From: Dactylococcopsis salina PCC 8305
GTDB taxonomy: Bacteria; Cyanobacteriota; Cyanobacteriia; Cyanobacteriales; Rubidibacteraceae
Reading direction: 5' to 3'
Assembly (NCBI RefSeq): GCF_000317615.1
Contig: NC_019780.1
Span: 3,431,840 to 3,495,839, forward strand
Length of the DNA: 64,000 nt
Under the pieces are notes generated by a model. The model was given only the letters and a program-made list of their open reading frames with translations, made no database searches and was not told where the DNA came from. Both the position numbers and the translations under genes were made by a program. Positions 19,050-28,297 of the stretch are shown here, one piece after another (position 1 is the first letter of the stretch; the number at the start of each line of letters is the position of its first letter).

Positions 19050-20482
19050 ACATCGGAAAAGATAACCCATTTCTTAATCTTAACTATGAGCGCGCGATCG
19101 AAGCGCTAGGCGAAAACTATTACGACATTGTTTCGGCTGCGGAGTTCCCCCAACATTTCTTACGGTTTCGCAACGATGAACTTCTCCCTCTACTTAACCT
19201 CAACCCGTCACAAGTAACAGACGAAAACTTTATCGAAGCCTTTGGAAAATTTCAAGGGGTGCGCCCGTTTCTCGCTCTACGATATCATGGGTATCAATTC
19301 GGGAATTACAATCCGTTTTTGGGAGATGGACGAGGGTTTCTCTATGGACAAGTCTGGGGAAACGATGGACGACTCTATGATTTTGGCACAAAAGGGTCGG
19401 GACAGACTCCTTATTCTCGTAATGCAGATGGACGGCTAACCCTCAAAGGTGGAATTAGAGAAGTTTTAGCCTCAGAAGCATTACATTATTTAGGAGTCCG
19501 TACTTCTCGCTGTTTAAGTTTGATTGAAACGGGGGAATTATTGTGGCGTAATGATGAACCTTCTCCCACTCGCGCTTCTGTAATGATTCGGTTTAGCCAT
19601 TCTCATATTCGTTTCGGAACATTTGAACGTTTAAATTATCTAAATCGTCCAGATTTAATCGAAAAACTGTTAGATCATGTGATTACTTATTATTATCCTC
19701 ATTTAAAGTCTTCCTCTGATCAATATGCCCAATTTTATCAGGAATTAGTGCAACGAGTTGCTGAGTTAGCCGCGCAATGGATGATCGCGGGATTTTGTCA
19801 TGGTGTTCTCAATACCGATAATATGTCGATTACAGGGGAAAGTTTCGATTATGGCCCCTATGCCTTCATTCCCACTTATAATCCTAAATTTACTGCTGCT
19901 TATTTTGACTATTCTGGATTATATTGTTATGGCAACCAACCGCGTATTTGTCGCTGGAATTTAGAAAAATTGCAACGTCCTTTAGGGATGGTAATGTCAC
20001 AAAAAGATTTAGATGCTGGTTTAGAAAGGTTTGAAACTCATTATGAGGAAACTTATCGTCAGTTGCTGATGGAAAAGTTAGGATTGATTGACGTTTCTTT
20101 GGAAAATACAGAAGATTTTGTCACCGAAACTGTGAATTTATTACGAGATTCACAAGTTCCCTATCATCAATTTTTTGCTGAGTTAGGAAATTGGTTTAGT
20201 CCGACATGGCGAGATAATTCTGAAATTATTTTAGAAAATGCACCCTTTATTAAACAATTGCGAGAACAGTCATCGCTTTGGGAAAATTGGAAACAACTTT
20301 ATCAGCAATGTTTAAAGCAATGTAATGATAATGAACTCGAAAAAATGGGGTCTCGTCTTCAGAAAAAGAATCCGCAAACGGCGTTACTACGTCCTGTGAT
20401 TGAGTCAGTCTGGGAACCGATTAGTTTGGATAATGAATGGACTCCCTTTTATGCTTTATTAGATCAGATTCGCGGCAAGTGA
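19046..20482 (+). CDS. selO: Protein adenylyltransferase SelO
   Basis: 478 residues, the family length. SelO is a pseudokinase-like enzyme that transfers AMP from ATP to Ser, Thr or Tyr of other proteins, linked to redox stress. Landmarks: early [30 protein letters not shown], the nucleotide-binding [40 protein letters not shown], and the catalytic loop [20 protein letters not shown] with its Asn/Asp metal ligands. Bacterial SelO lacks the C-terminal selenocysteine of animals; none is seen here. It is a single gene. Start ATG 19046 is preceded by a very short frame that overlaps it. Confidence 0.96.
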   Translation: MNIGKDNPFLNLNYERAIEALGENYYDIVSAAEFPQHFLRFRNDELLPLLNLNPSQVTDENFIEAFGKFQGVRPFLALRYHGYQFGNYNPFLGDGRGFLYGQVWGNDGRLYDFGTKGSGQTPYSRNADGRLTLKGGIREVLASEALHYLGVRTSRCLSLIETGELLWRNDEPSPTRASVMIRFSHSHIRFGTFERLNYLNRPDLIEKLLDHVITYYYPHLKSSSDQYAQFYQELVQRVAELAAQWMIAGFCHGVLNTDNMSITGESFDYGPYAFIPTYNPKFTAAYFDYSGLYCYGNQPRICRWNLEKLQRPLGMVMSQKDLDAGLERFETHYEETYRQLLMEKLGLIDVSLENTEDFVTETVNLLRDSQVPYHQFFAELGNWFSPTWRDNSEIILENAPFIKQLREQSSLWENWKQLYQQCLKQCNDNELEKMGSRLQKKNPQTALLRPVIESVWEPISLDNEWTPFYALLDQIRGK

Positions 20483-20690
20483 CGGTAAATCAAATCCCCC
20501 CTAACCCCCCTTTGAAAGGGGGGAATAATGAGGTGATGTGTAGATATAGCGCTACGCGCTAGGCAAAAGGCAAGAGGCAAGAGGCAAGAGTAAGGTATAG
20601 GTGAGTTTCAACATTTTGGAATGTCCTAACCTAATTTTGTAGCGCTATAAAAAGTAGGTTGGGTGAAGGGAAGCGAAACCCATCAGTTAT
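20483..20690. repeat. Dispersed repeats after selO
   Basis: 20492-20527 is a CCCCCTAACCCCCCTTTGAA / AGGGGGGAA inverted repeat also found near 50965 and 51085. It is followed by GGCAAGAGGCAAGAGGCAAGA (heptamer AGGCAAG, 20561-20590) and one half of the GTTGGGT element (20651-20685), which runs straight into the truncated Uma2 gene. Confidence 0.7.
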
Positions 20691-21101
20691 GTGTTGTGGG
20701 AAGAAAAAGTCGTCCCCATTTTAGCGTTAGAAGTGATTTCTAAAACGGCGAATAATGAATACACTAGAAAGAAAGAGATTTACCAAGAAATGGGAATCAA
20801 ATATTATGTGGTTTACAATCCTCAACGGAAAAGAAAACCACGTTTAGAAGTGTATTCCCTAGAAAATCAGGAATATGTTTTATTAGGAAATCAGAGTCAG
20901 ATTTGGTTGGAAGAAGTGGGTTTGGGAATCGGTTTGGAAGTGGGAACGTATCAACAAATTACTCGTGAGTGGTTATATTGGTATGATGAAAGGGGAGAGC
21001 GCTTTTTAACTCCTGAAGAACGATCGCGCCAAGCGGAAACGAAAGCCGATCGTTATGCGAAAAGGTTGCGTGAGTTAGGAATTGATCCTGATTCGATTTA
21101 A
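20691..21101 (+). pseudogene. Uma2-family nuclease, N-terminus replaced by repeat
   Basis: 136 residues from a GTG. The sequence begins abruptly inside the conserved core, LWEEKVVPILALEVISKTAN, then NEYTRKKEIYQEMGIKYYVV and the cyanobacterial C-terminal tail with ERSRQAETKADRYAKRLREL. A whole Uma2 protein would have about 60-80 more residues before this, including the first strand and the DGEL-like motif. The bases just upstream are a GTTGGGTGAAGGGAAGCGAAAC repeat, so the 5' end has been cut at a repeat, as in the other Uma2 gene at 3274. The GTG at 20691 could still start a short protein, but it would lack part of the fold. Confidence 0.7.
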
Positions 21102-21288
21102 GTGTCACTTCTGAATCTCGGATCAGGAATTTTAACTTTCCACCGAACCGACATGGTTGTTCTTTGTCCTTCGTCCTTTGTCCTTCGTTCTTTGTCCTTC
21201 GTGATTCAGTAAGAGATCAGTTTTCCTAATGACCAATGACCAATGTACAGACGTTCCATGGAACGTCTCTACAATGATGACTAATTTA
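21102..21288. repeat. Heptamer tract and 20-bp palindrome
   Basis: 21162-21205 repeats the unit CCTTCGT/CCTTTGT, and 21228-21243 the unit ATGACCA. At 21244-21273 lies TGTACAGACGTTCCATGGAA continued by CGTCTCTACA, the same palindrome as at 4058 and 26740. Confidence 0.75.
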
Positions 21289-21498
21289 GGGCTTGCTGAA
21301 TAAAACTGAAAGTCTTATCAAATCAGGATTTGAGGCGATTCAGTTCAGATAAAAATGCAAGTTCATTGATTGTTCAATGGTCACGCATATTGCATCAAAA
21401 CCTTCCCCTCCTACCGATCAATCAACCCTCTTGCCTCTTGCCTCTTGCCTCTTGCCTTACTTAACCAACCAATGGACTTTTTCAGCAACCCCTAATTT
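21289..21498. mobile_element. MITE copy 2 (AGGGCTTGCTGAA ends)
   Basis: Starts AGGGCTTGCTGAATAAAACT and ends ACTTTTTCAGCAACCCCT; the ends are inverted repeats. AATTT flanks both sides, consistent with a target duplication. The interior matches copies 1 and 3 in its first 60 bases and carries CTTGCCT heptamers near its right end. No coding sequence. Confidence 0.8.
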
Positions 21499-21546
21499 AT
21501 GTTGGGTTACATTTCATTTCACCCAACCTACTTTTGATCTGGGTGA
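21499..21546. repeat. GTTGGGTTACATTT variant repeat
   Basis: TATGTTGGGTTACATTTCAT followed by TTCACCCAACCTACTTTTGA: a diverged copy of the GTTGGGTTTCG family directly beside MITE copy 2 and 25 bases from the end of cnaT. Confidence 0.6.
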
Positions 21547-21570
21547 AATTGGTTTTTACCCAGCCGACGG

Positions 21571-22623
21571 TTAAACAGTGAGTTGTTTGAGTTTATCGGC
21601 GACAATGCCAGTGGTTATTAATTCTTCGGCTTGGGTTAATCCCGTTTCTAAGTCTGGACAAACGCCACACAACCATAAATAAATCCCACCATTCCAAATC
21701 GCTGCGGACATTAGTTCTCCTGGTTTTCCCGCAATGATTGTTTTTAATTGTGTGGTCAGTTGCGTTAAAGATTCTAATATAACGTCTTGTCCCGCGAAAC
21801 CATAATGTTGAGGGTGTAAGTGTCGCCGTTGAAAGTCTTTTTCTGGTTGCGTAATGCCAATAATTGCGGTGCGGTTTCGCGCTAAGTCACAGCTTCCTTC
21901 TAATCCTTTGACGGTGATCAGTTGTTTCATGTTTCGCAGGGTGAAGGTTTCTCGAAATCGATCTTCTGTGGGGGGATGAACAAAACCAGAGATGAGGTTG
22001 GCTTCGCCGCCGTAGGGAGACCACAATAGCTCGATCGTGGCTAGGGGGGGACGTTTGCCGATTTCTTCGCGGTAGGGGACTAATTTTTGCGCTTGGGGAA
22101 AGTGTTGGGGAAGGTAGTAAAACCCGATTCCTGTTTTGGCGAGAAGTTGTTGACTTCCACTAAGGGAGAGGGAACGATAGTTAACTCCTAATGCTTCCCA
22201 AATCTCCACAAAAGGAATCCCATATTTTGTGGGCATACTGTCTCCTCCATGAAAAATCACAGGAACACCTACACTAGCTAATAACAGTAGTGTGATAGGG
22301 AATACAGGAGCGGTGCGCGATCGAGCGTCATAAGGCACGCCAAAAACGGTGACGGGATACTGAGTCGCGCTGTCTAAGGCGGGAATTTTCCCTCCTAATT
22401 GATCATAAGCGTCTAGCATTCCTGCTAATTCTTCAACAGTGGGACGTTTGATGCGATGAGCAATCATAAACGCTCCAATTTGGGCGGGTGTTGCTTCTTG
22501 TTCCAACATTAGACGAGTGGCGGTGGCGGCTTCACTACGGGTTAAATGTTTGCTGGTGTGTGTACCACTCCCCACTTTTTTGAGGAGTTCTCGAAATTGA
22601 ATCAAGGATGAGGATAAGTTCAT
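21571..22623 (-). CDS. cnaT: CnaT, nitrate-assimilation factor (anthranilate phosphoribosyltransferase family)
   Basis: 350 residues of the glycosyl transferase family that includes anthranilate phosphoribosyltransferase: the helical N-domain with LMLEQEATPAQIGAFMIAHR, FPITLLLLASVGVPVIFHGG in place of the usual phosphate loop, and LEGSCDLARNRTAIIG. It overlaps the LysR gene upstream by four bases (ATGA) and is translated with it. In Anabaena the gene beside ntcB, cnaT, has exactly this similarity and is needed for expression of the nitrate operon. The gene order is the main support for the name. It is not likely to be the tryptophan enzyme TrpD, whose conserved glycine loop differs. Confidence 0.82.
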   Translation of the reverse strand: MNLSSSLIQFRELLKKVGSGTHTSKHLTRSEAATATRLMLEQEATPAQIGAFMIAHRIKRPTVEELAGMLDAYDQLGGKIPALDSATQYPVTVFGVPYDARSRTAPVFPITLLLLASVGVPVIFHGGDSMPTKYGIPFVEIWEALGVNYRSLSLSGSQQLLAKTGIGFYYLPQHFPQAQKLVPYREEIGKRPPLATIELLWSPYGGEANLISGFVHPPTEDRFRETFTLRNMKQLITVKGLEGSCDLARNRTAIIGITQPEKDFQRRHLHPQHYGFAGQDVILESLTQLTTQLKTIIAGKPGELMSAAIWNGGIYLWLCGVCPDLETGLTQAEELITTGIVADKLKQLTV

Positions 22624-23573
22624 AGTTTCGCTTGAATCGCTGGATTAACTAGAGAGGGACTAGACATTTTTTGTACTAATTGACGAAATGCTTTGATGGG
22701 AGGAATTTCAGCCCGATCGCGCGTTGTGGCAAACATCACTTTCCGTGTTAAGGTTGCTTTAGCTGTTCCATTTTTGCTTGTGTTTGCGCCAATCGATCGA
22801 ATCGCAAGAGTCGGATCATTTTGAGCATCCATTAACGCTGAACTGGGAAGTAAGGCAAGTAATTCTCCTTGTCGAATCACACCACGAAACGCATCTAAAG
22901 TGTTTAATTCCATTCCAGTTTGTATCGTTGCATTTTGTTGAGAAAACCAATCTTGGACTAACCGTTGCATTCCATAACCATCTTTAAACACCAGATGAGG
23001 ATAAGCAATTAATTCTTGCCAAGCCAGTTGACTATACTGAGCTAAAGGATGATCCGCCGCCATTAACACCTCAATTGCTTCTTCAAATAGTTGATCAGCT
23101 ACCATTTCTGAACTCATGGTAAAGGCGGGATTATCCATCACAATCGCTAAATCTACTAAGCCATCTCTTAACACTTTTAACGCCCGATCGCTTCCCAGCG
23201 CCGTTACTCGCAACTGAATGTTAGGATATTGATTACAAAAAATTCGTAATATGGGCGGTAAATGATAAGAACACACAGAATGAATCGCCGCCACACAGAG
23301 TTCTGGTTGTTTTCCCGCCATTAAATCGGCTAATTCTTTATTCACTACCGCCCATTCTTTACAGATTTTACGGGCGCCAGGGAGAAACTTCTCACCCGCA
23401 ACGGTTAATTTTGCCTGATGAGAACGATGAAATAAATCAACTCCTAAGCTGTTTTCTAGGCTCTGAATTTGCCGACTGATGGTCGATTGGGTAACGCCAC
23501 ATTTTTTGGCGGCTTGTCCAAAGTTATTGGTTTCTGTAATCGCTAAAAACGCTTGCAACTGCTCAATCCGCAT
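22620..23573 (-). CDS. ntcB: NtcB, LysR-type nitrate-assimilation activator
   Basis: LysR-family regulator that activates nitrate/nitrite assimilation genes in cyanobacteria. The winged HTH is at the N-terminus (MRIEQLQAFLAITETNNFGQ, then CGVTQSTISRQIQSLENSLG). The effector domain contains CVAAIHSVCSYHLPPILR, VTALGSDRALKVLRDGLVDL and FKDGYGMQRLVQDWF, all of which I recall from NtcB. The frame is open 24 residues further upstream, but MRIEQLQAF at 23573 is the family start and I choose it (317 residues). It overlaps cnaT by four bases; no nir/nrt/nar structural genes lie in this window. Nitrogen control by NtcA is usual for ntcB, but no GTA-N8-TAC site was found. Confidence 0.92.
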   Translation of the reverse strand: MRIEQLQAFLAITETNNFGQAAKKCGVTQSTISRQIQSLENSLGVDLFHRSHQAKLTVAGEKFLPGARKICKEWAVVNKELADLMAGKQPELCVAAIHSVCSYHLPPILRIFCNQYPNIQLRVTALGSDRALKVLRDGLVDLAIVMDNPAFTMSSEMVADQLFEEAIEVLMAADHPLAQYSQLAWQELIAYPHLVFKDGYGMQRLVQDWFSQQNATIQTGMELNTLDAFRGVIRQGELLALLPSSALMDAQNDPTLAIRSIGANTSKNGTAKATLTRKVMFATTRDRAEIPPIKAFRQLVQKMSSPSLVNPAIQAKL

Positions 23574-23645
23574 TTGTGTAGTCTTAATTACACTTTTTAT
23601 GAGAATAACGGATTTTTTCATTCGATTTCGTACATTTTGATACAT

Positions 23646-24794
23646 CTACGGTATTTTTTTTAGTGCGGCTTGAGCGTGTAGTTGCACAATTGAGGATTCA
23701 TCTTGACAGAATTCCCATAGCAAGTTTTTTCCTTTTGGTATCCCTAAGTTACCTAATGCTTGAGCAAGCGTCTGTTTTAGGCGATTGTCGGTTTGAGCGG
23801 ATGGGTTTTCACGGAAAAACTTAAGTAAGGTGTCAACAATCGTCTTTTTGTGTTGATTATTTTGCCAACGACCGAAAATGGTGATGATTTCTTCTTGAAG
23901 GGTTGAGGATTGTTTTTGTAAATTACTAATTAGCGGAGAAAGGGTTTCCTCTGTTTCTCGGTGACTGATGGCTCGGATGATCTGCTTTTGGAGAGGGAGC
24001 GGCGTGACAGAAGATTCTAAACATTGCTGAAGAGCAGTAATGGCTTGTGATGTAGCAAGTCTGCCTAGAGCGATCGCGCAGTGGGAACAAACGTCTAGGT
24101 TGAAGTCATACAGGAGGGGAATTAAGGCTTTGACCACCTCATCAGGATGATGATCGTTTCCTCTCACTCCTAAGCCAATCACTGCTTCTTGTCGCACTTT
24201 GGCGTTAGTATCCGATAAGGCTTGGATTAATGTCGGTATGATCCGATGATCCCGAAAACGACTTAACGCCTCGATCGCGCGGCTTCGGATTACTGCTTGC
24301 TCATCATCCAAAACACTTAAAAGCGGTGTGATGATTTCAGGGTCACGGAGAGCGGTTAACGCTTGTACCGCTGCGAGTCTGCTTTCAGAGTGGTTTAGAG
24401 CTTCATTGAGGATAGGAATGACCATCTTACCGCTTTTAGCCAGTCCATTGGCGCAAGCTGTAATTACTTCCAGTTCAGTGTCAGTATTGAGGACTTCTGT
24501 CAAACTAAAAATAGCGTGAGGTTGCTGAAACTGGCTGAGGAGACTGGCGGCTTCACAACGGAGATCAAGATCGGCGGTTTCATCTTGTAGTAATATTGTT
24601 AACGGTTCGATCGCCCTTTCTCCAAATTTTGGGATATATTTTGCCACCTCCCAACGTTCTTGAAACTCTCCTGTAATAAACGCTTCCCAAACTTGATTAA
24701 ACGCTTCTTCTTTTTCATCGGGAGGTAAATCAATAAATCCTTTACCATCAGGAGATAGAGGTAACTGTTGTAAGTAATGTTGATCTAATTTCAT
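23646..24794 (-). CDS. HEAT-repeat protein upstream of ntcB
   Basis: 382 residues built from HEAT/PBS-lyase-type repeats: about eight units such as VQALTALRDPEIITPLLSVL, IRSRAIEALSRFRDHRIIPT and VRQEAVIGLGVRG. These fold as stacked helix pairs and bind other proteins. It is 72 bases upstream of ntcB on the same strand, so it belongs to the ntcB-cnaT group. In several cyanobacteria a gene called nirB lies in this neighbourhood and helps nitrite reductase; this could be its equivalent, but I cannot prove the families are the same. The other reading is a phycobilin lyase-like protein, which the location does not favour. Confidence 0.8.
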   Translation of the reverse strand: MKLDQHYLQQLPLSPDGKGFIDLPPDEKEEAFNQVWEAFITGEFQERWEVAKYIPKFGERAIEPLTILLQDETADLDLRCEAASLLSQFQQPHAIFSLTEVLNTDTELEVITACANGLAKSGKMVIPILNEALNHSESRLAAVQALTALRDPEIITPLLSVLDDEQAVIRSRAIEALSRFRDHRIIPTLIQALSDTNAKVRQEAVIGLGVRGNDHHPDEVVKALIPLLYDFNLDVCSHCAIALGRLATSQAITALQQCLESSVTPLPLQKQIIRAISHRETEETLSPLISNLQKQSSTLQEEIITIFGRWQNNQHKKTIVDTLLKFFRENPSAQTDNRLKQTLAQALGNLGIPKGKNLLWEFCQDESSIVQLHAQAALKKIP

Positions 24795-24840
24795 TTCACA
24801 GCTTTGTTCGCAACGTTTTATCCAATATAAGTTCCTAATT

Positions 24841-25147
24841 CTAATTGATATTGGGTTTCGTCTTCTTCACCGAATCTACATTTTTGTCCTTCGACAGGCT
24901 CAGGAACACCTTTGTTGTTTGTTTTCCAATGACTAATGACCAATGACTAATGACTAATTGGTGTTGGGTTTCGTAAACTTCACCCAACCTACTTACTCTT
25001 GCCTTTTGCCTCTTGCCTTTTGCCTCTTGCCTCTTGCCTTTTGCCTCTTGCCTCTTGCCTCTTGCCTCTTGCCTTTTGCCTCTTGCCTCTTGCCTCTTGC
25101 CTCTTGCTGATTGGTGTTGGGTTTCGTAAACTCCACCCAACCTACTG
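24841..25147. repeat. Nested repeats between the HEAT gene and lpdA
   Basis: From left: a part-copy TTGATATTGGGTTTCG, the dispersed TCCTTCGACAGGCTCAGGAA motif (24886-24905), CAATGACTAATGACTAATGA heptamers, a whole GTTGGGTTTCGTAAACTTCA element (24958-24993), a tract of about fourteen heptamers TTGCCTC/TTGCCTT (25006-25107), and a second whole GTTGGGTTTCG element (25110-25143). A long minus-strand frame over this tract is only the repeat read in phase, not a gene. Confidence 0.85.
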
Positions 25148-25225
25148 ACTAAGAGTTTGGGATTAGATCAGAATCCGTTAAGATAATAATTCGACCCAAA
25201 ACGAAACATAAGGAGGAAGACTAGC

Positions 25226-26656
25226 GTGGCTGAATTTGATTATGATTTGATCATTCTCGGTGCGGGAGTGGGTGGACATGGTGCGGCACTTCACGCGGTA
25301 AAACGGGGACTGAAAACTGCCATTATTGAGGCGAAGGATATGGGGGGAACTTGCGTTAATCGCGGTTGTGTTCCCTCGAAAGCGCTTTTGGCGGCTTCGG
25401 GACGGGTGCGAGAGTTACAAGATTCCCATCACCTAAACAGTTTAGGGATTAATGTCGGTAACGTCAATTTTGATCGCGCTGCCATTTCTAATCATGCCCA
25501 AAATCTGGTGGAAAAAATTAGAGGGGATATGAGTAACAGCCTCGATCGATTAAAAGTTGATACAATCAATGGCTGGGGCAAAGTAACCGCACCACAGAAG
25601 GTGAGTGTCCTCACTGAAGACGGCGAAAAAACGATAACTGGAGAACATATCATCCTTTCCCCTGGTTCGACTCCTTTTGTTCCCCCTGGGATTCAAGTTG
25701 ATGGCAAAACGGTTTACACGAGCGATGATGCCTTGAAGTTAAGCTCAATTCCCGATTGGGTTGCGATTATTGGCAGTGGTTACATTGGTTTAGAATTTTC
25801 CGATATCTATTCCGCATTGGGTTCTGAGATTACGATGATTGAGGCGTTAGACAATCTCATGCCTGGCTTCGATCGAGATATTGCTAAAATTGCAGAACGA
25901 GTTTTAATCAAACCCCGTGACATTGAAACCTATACATCAACTCTGGCGAAAAGTGTCAAACCAGGTTCTCCTGTAGTCATTGAACTAGCAGACGCTAAAA
26001 CGAAAGAAGTGACAGAAGTTTTAGAAGTTGATGCAGCGTTGGTGGCGACTGGACGCATTCCAGCGACGAAAAACATCGGTTTAGACTCAATTGGGGTGGA
26101 AACTGATAAACGCGGTTTTATTCCGACTAATGATCAGTTACAAGTCACGGTTAATGGTGAACCTGTTTCCAATTTATGGGCGATCGGTGATGCGACAGGT
26201 AAAATGATGTTAGCACATACCGCCTCTGCTCAAGGCATTTCTGCGGTGGAAAATATCTGTGGGGATGATCATGTTGTCAATTACCGCGCCATTCCAGCAG
26301 CCGCCTTTACCCATCCCGAAATCAGTTACGTGGGATTAACAGAAGATGCAGCAAAAGCGTTAGGAAAAGAAGAAGGATTCAAAGTGAAATCGGTTCGTAC
26401 TTACTTTAAAGCCAATTCTAAAGCACTTGCAGAAGGAGAAGAAGATGGAGTCGCCAAAATTATTTATCGTCAAGATACAGGAGAATTGTTAGGCGCACAT
26501 ATTATTGGAATGCACGCATCAGATTTAATTCAAGAAGCCGCCAACGCGATCGCATCCCGTCAACCCGTGCAAAATTTAGCGTTTAATGTTCACACTCATC
26601 CCACCCTTTCCGAAGTCTTAGATGAAGCCTTCAAACGTGCGGAAGTTAAGGCTTAA
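25226..26656 (+). CDS. lpdA: Dihydrolipoyl dehydrogenase (E3)
   Basis: 476 residues. Reoxidises dihydrolipoamide in the pyruvate dehydrogenase complex (and glycine cleavage), passing electrons through FAD and a disulfide to NAD. FAD-binding [10 protein letters not shown] is at 12-21, the redox disulfide [16 protein letters not shown] at about 41-56, the NAD-binding [20 protein letters not shown] in the middle, the second FAD motif [20 protein letters not shown], and the C-terminal catalytic [13 protein letters not shown] with the His-Glu pair. Start is GTG 25226, chosen because AAGGAGGAAG precedes it. It has the extended cyanobacterial insert after the disulfide. Single gene, flanked by repeats. 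Confidence 0.97.
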   Translation: MAEFDYDLIILGAGVGGHGAALHAVKRGLKTAIIEAKDMGGTCVNRGCVPSKALLAASGRVRELQDSHHLNSLGINVGNVNFDRAAISNHAQNLVEKIRGDMSNSLDRLKVDTINGWGKVTAPQKVSVLTEDGEKTITGEHIILSPGSTPFVPPGIQVDGKTVYTSDDALKLSSIPDWVAIIGSGYIGLEFSDIYSALGSEITMIEALDNLMPGFDRDIAKIAERVLIKPRDIETYTSTLAKSVKPGSPVVIELADAKTKEVTEVLEVDAALVATGRIPATKNIGLDSIGVETDKRGFIPTNDQLQVTVNGEPVSNLWAIGDATGKMMLAHTASAQGISAVENICGDDHVVNYRAIPAAAFTHPEISYVGLTEDAAKALGKEEGFKVKSVRTYFKANSKALAEGEEDGVAKIIYRQDTGELLGAHIIGMHASDLIQEAANAIASRQPVQNLAFNVHTHPTLSEVLDEAFKRAEVKA

Positions 26657-26908
26657 CATCAAGTTCGATTGCTCAATTAGAAAACGTAGGTTGGGTGGAG
26701 TTTACGAAACCCAACACCAATTAGTCATTAGGTAGAGACGTTCCATGGAACGTCTGTACATTAGTCATTAGTCATTAGTCATTAGTCATTGGAAAACAAA
26801 GGACGAAGGACGAAGGACGAAAGACAAAGGACAAATATATAATTCCATCCCAATCGCAAGATGTTGTTTGGAATACAGTAGTTGTCGGAAAAATCATTAG
26901 AATAAGAG
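26657..26908. repeat. Repeat-filled spacer after lpdA
   Basis: 26688-26724 is a GTTGGGTGGAGTTTACGAAA element, 26732-26760 the AGACGTTCCATGGAACGTCT palindrome with GTAGAG/GTACA arms, 26761-26792 the heptamer ATTAGTC in tandem, and 26802-26836 GGACGAA/GGACAAA heptamers. No gene is visible. Confidence 0.8.
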
Positions 26909-26942
26909 ACGGAGGGAGATTAAACATCACTCCTCCGTTGTT
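26909..26942 (+). terminator. Hairpin upstream of the 63-residue membrane gene
   Basis: ACGGAGGGAG (stem), an eight-base loop and CTCCTCCGT (stem, with one bulged G) form a strong hairpin. It is followed by TTGTTGTTAATTTC rather than a T run, so it may be a terminator for upstream transcription or a leader structure of the small gene that starts 33 bases later. Confidence 0.4.
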
Positions 26943-26974
26943 GTTAATTTCTTTATTGCTTTCAGTTTCTATTT

Positions 26975-27166
26975 ATGGATTCCAGTAGTGGTTTGTCTAG
27001 TAGGTCTTCTGCCCCGAAACATGATCGTAATCAATGGGCAAGTTTGATCGGAGGCGCGATCGCGCTAATTACCCTCACGCTTCCTCCCCTCATCATCACC
27101 CATTACTCTGCTAACAATGCTTTAGACACACTCTTAGAAGTCAGTACAGAGAAACCTTCTGATTGA
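26975..27166 (+). CDS. Small single-span membrane protein (63 aa)
   Basis: 63 residues: a Ser-rich polar head (MDSSSGLSSRSSAPKHDRNQ), a membrane helix WASLIGGAIALITLTLPPLI and a short tail with EVSTEKPSD. One membrane crossing, with the N-terminus probably inside because of the positive charges before it. The pattern of a serine-rich head and one helix is familiar from conserved small cyanobacterial proteins, but I know no function. It has its own spacing from neighbours, with a hairpin 33 bases before the start; the ribosome-binding site is weak. Confidence 0.6.
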   Translation: MDSSSGLSSRSSAPKHDRNQWASLIGGAIALITLTLPPLIITHYSANNALDTLLEVSTEKPSD

Positions 27167-27174
27167 AAACCAGA

Positions 27175-28191
27175 TTAAACAGAAGCTGATTTCACTTCAC
27201 ACAACAGCAACGCAAACCAATCTTCTGCATCTGTCCAAGTTTTTAAGGGTTTCAAGCCTTCTTGATCCAGTTGCTGTTCCATCTCTTGTCGCTGAAATTT
27301 CCGAGAGATTTCGGTGCGGATGGTTTCTCCTTCCTCAAATTCTACAGTTAAATCGAGCGCTTTTAACTGTACCGTTTGCGGTTGTGTGGAACGGAGATAA
27401 GTTTCAATTTGTCCTAACTCGGTGTTATAAAATGTCCAGTGTTGGAAGTTTTGACGCTTAAAGTTACCTTGAAAACGACGGTTTAGATGGTCGAGAAGAT
27501 TATAATTAAATTCGGCGGTGACTCCTTGACGATCATTGTAAGCTGGTTCTAAAATCGCTTTTGATTTTTGTAAGTCTAATCCCAAGAGGAAATAATCTCC
27601 TGGATTGAGTGCTTTTTTGACTTCTTGAAAGATTTCTTGGCATTGTTTCGGGGCAAAATTACCGAGAGAACTTCCGAGAAAAAATACCATCCGTTTCGAT
27701 AAAGGCGAGGGAGGAAGCTGTTGTAATGCTTGTTCGTAAGTTCCGACTAAGCCATTAATAGTCAGGTGAGGATAGTCGTTTAAAAGTTGTTTAGCACTCA
27801 GTTCTAACATTCCTGCACTAACATCAATGGGAATATAATATAAAGCGTGTCCGAGAGACTGGTAAGCATCGAATAAAAGACGAGTTTTGGTGGAACTACC
27901 GCTTCCCAGTTCGATCAGTTCACAATTTCCCGTCGTTTGCGCGATCGCACTGCCATTGTCTCTTAAAATTTGCGCTTCCGTGCGAGTGGGATAATATTCA
28001 GGTAACTCACAAATTTGTTCAAAAATTTCTGAGCCGCGATCGTCATAAAGATAGTGACAAGGGATGGTTTTTTGCTCTTGAGTTAATCCGATAATAACAT
28101 CAGACCCATCATTGGTAAGATTCGATCGGTCTGGATCACGCAAATCTTGAATATTTAACCGCTTGTTAGGAGTTGAGAGAGAAATCGACAT
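27175..28191 (-). CDS. egtD: EgtD, histidine N-alpha-trimethyltransferase
   Basis: 338 residues. Makes hercynine from histidine with three S-adenosylmethionines, the first step in ergothioneine synthesis. Motifs: KTIPCHYLYDDRGSEIFEQI, PEYYPTRTEAQILRDN, the SAM-binding ELIELGSGSSTKTRLLFDAY, PIDVSAGMLELSA, and FFLGSSLGNFAPKQCQEIF. These are diagnostic for the EgtD/DUF2260 family. The usual partner egtB (sulfoxide synthase) is not adjacent, so it must lie elsewhere or the cell uses a different route. A short gene ends eight bases away on the opposite strand (convergent), so the 3' ends are tight. Confidence 0.93.
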   Translation of the reverse strand: MSISLSTPNKRLNIQDLRDPDRSNLTNDGSDVIIGLTQEQKTIPCHYLYDDRGSEIFEQICELPEYYPTRTEAQILRDNGSAIAQTTGNCELIELGSGSSTKTRLLFDAYQSLGHALYYIPIDVSAGMLELSAKQLLNDYPHLTINGLVGTYEQALQQLPPSPLSKRMVFFLGSSLGNFAPKQCQEIFQEVKKALNPGDYFLLGLDLQKSKAILEPAYNDRQGVTAEFNYNLLDHLNRRFQGNFKRQNFQHWTFYNTELGQIETYLRSTQPQTVQLKALDLTVEFEEGETIRTEISRKFQRQEMEQQLDQEGLKPLKTWTDAEDWFALLLCEVKSASV

Positions 28192-28297
28192 GAAATGCTC
28201 CGTTTTGGTTTATTTTAGGACTAAGTGCTAGTTCATCACACCGCTTTGTCTTTCTTCCATCACCTAAAGTAGTATCTTTTGTTACCAATTATCGAAC

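Noticed and set aside
22620-24840. NtcA binding site for the ntcB group
   Set aside because: No GTA-N8-TAC with a fitting -10 was found in the upstream region.
24841-25140. 99-residue protein full of GKRQEAR repeats
   Set aside because: It is the TTGCCTC heptamer tract read in phase between two dispersed repeats.
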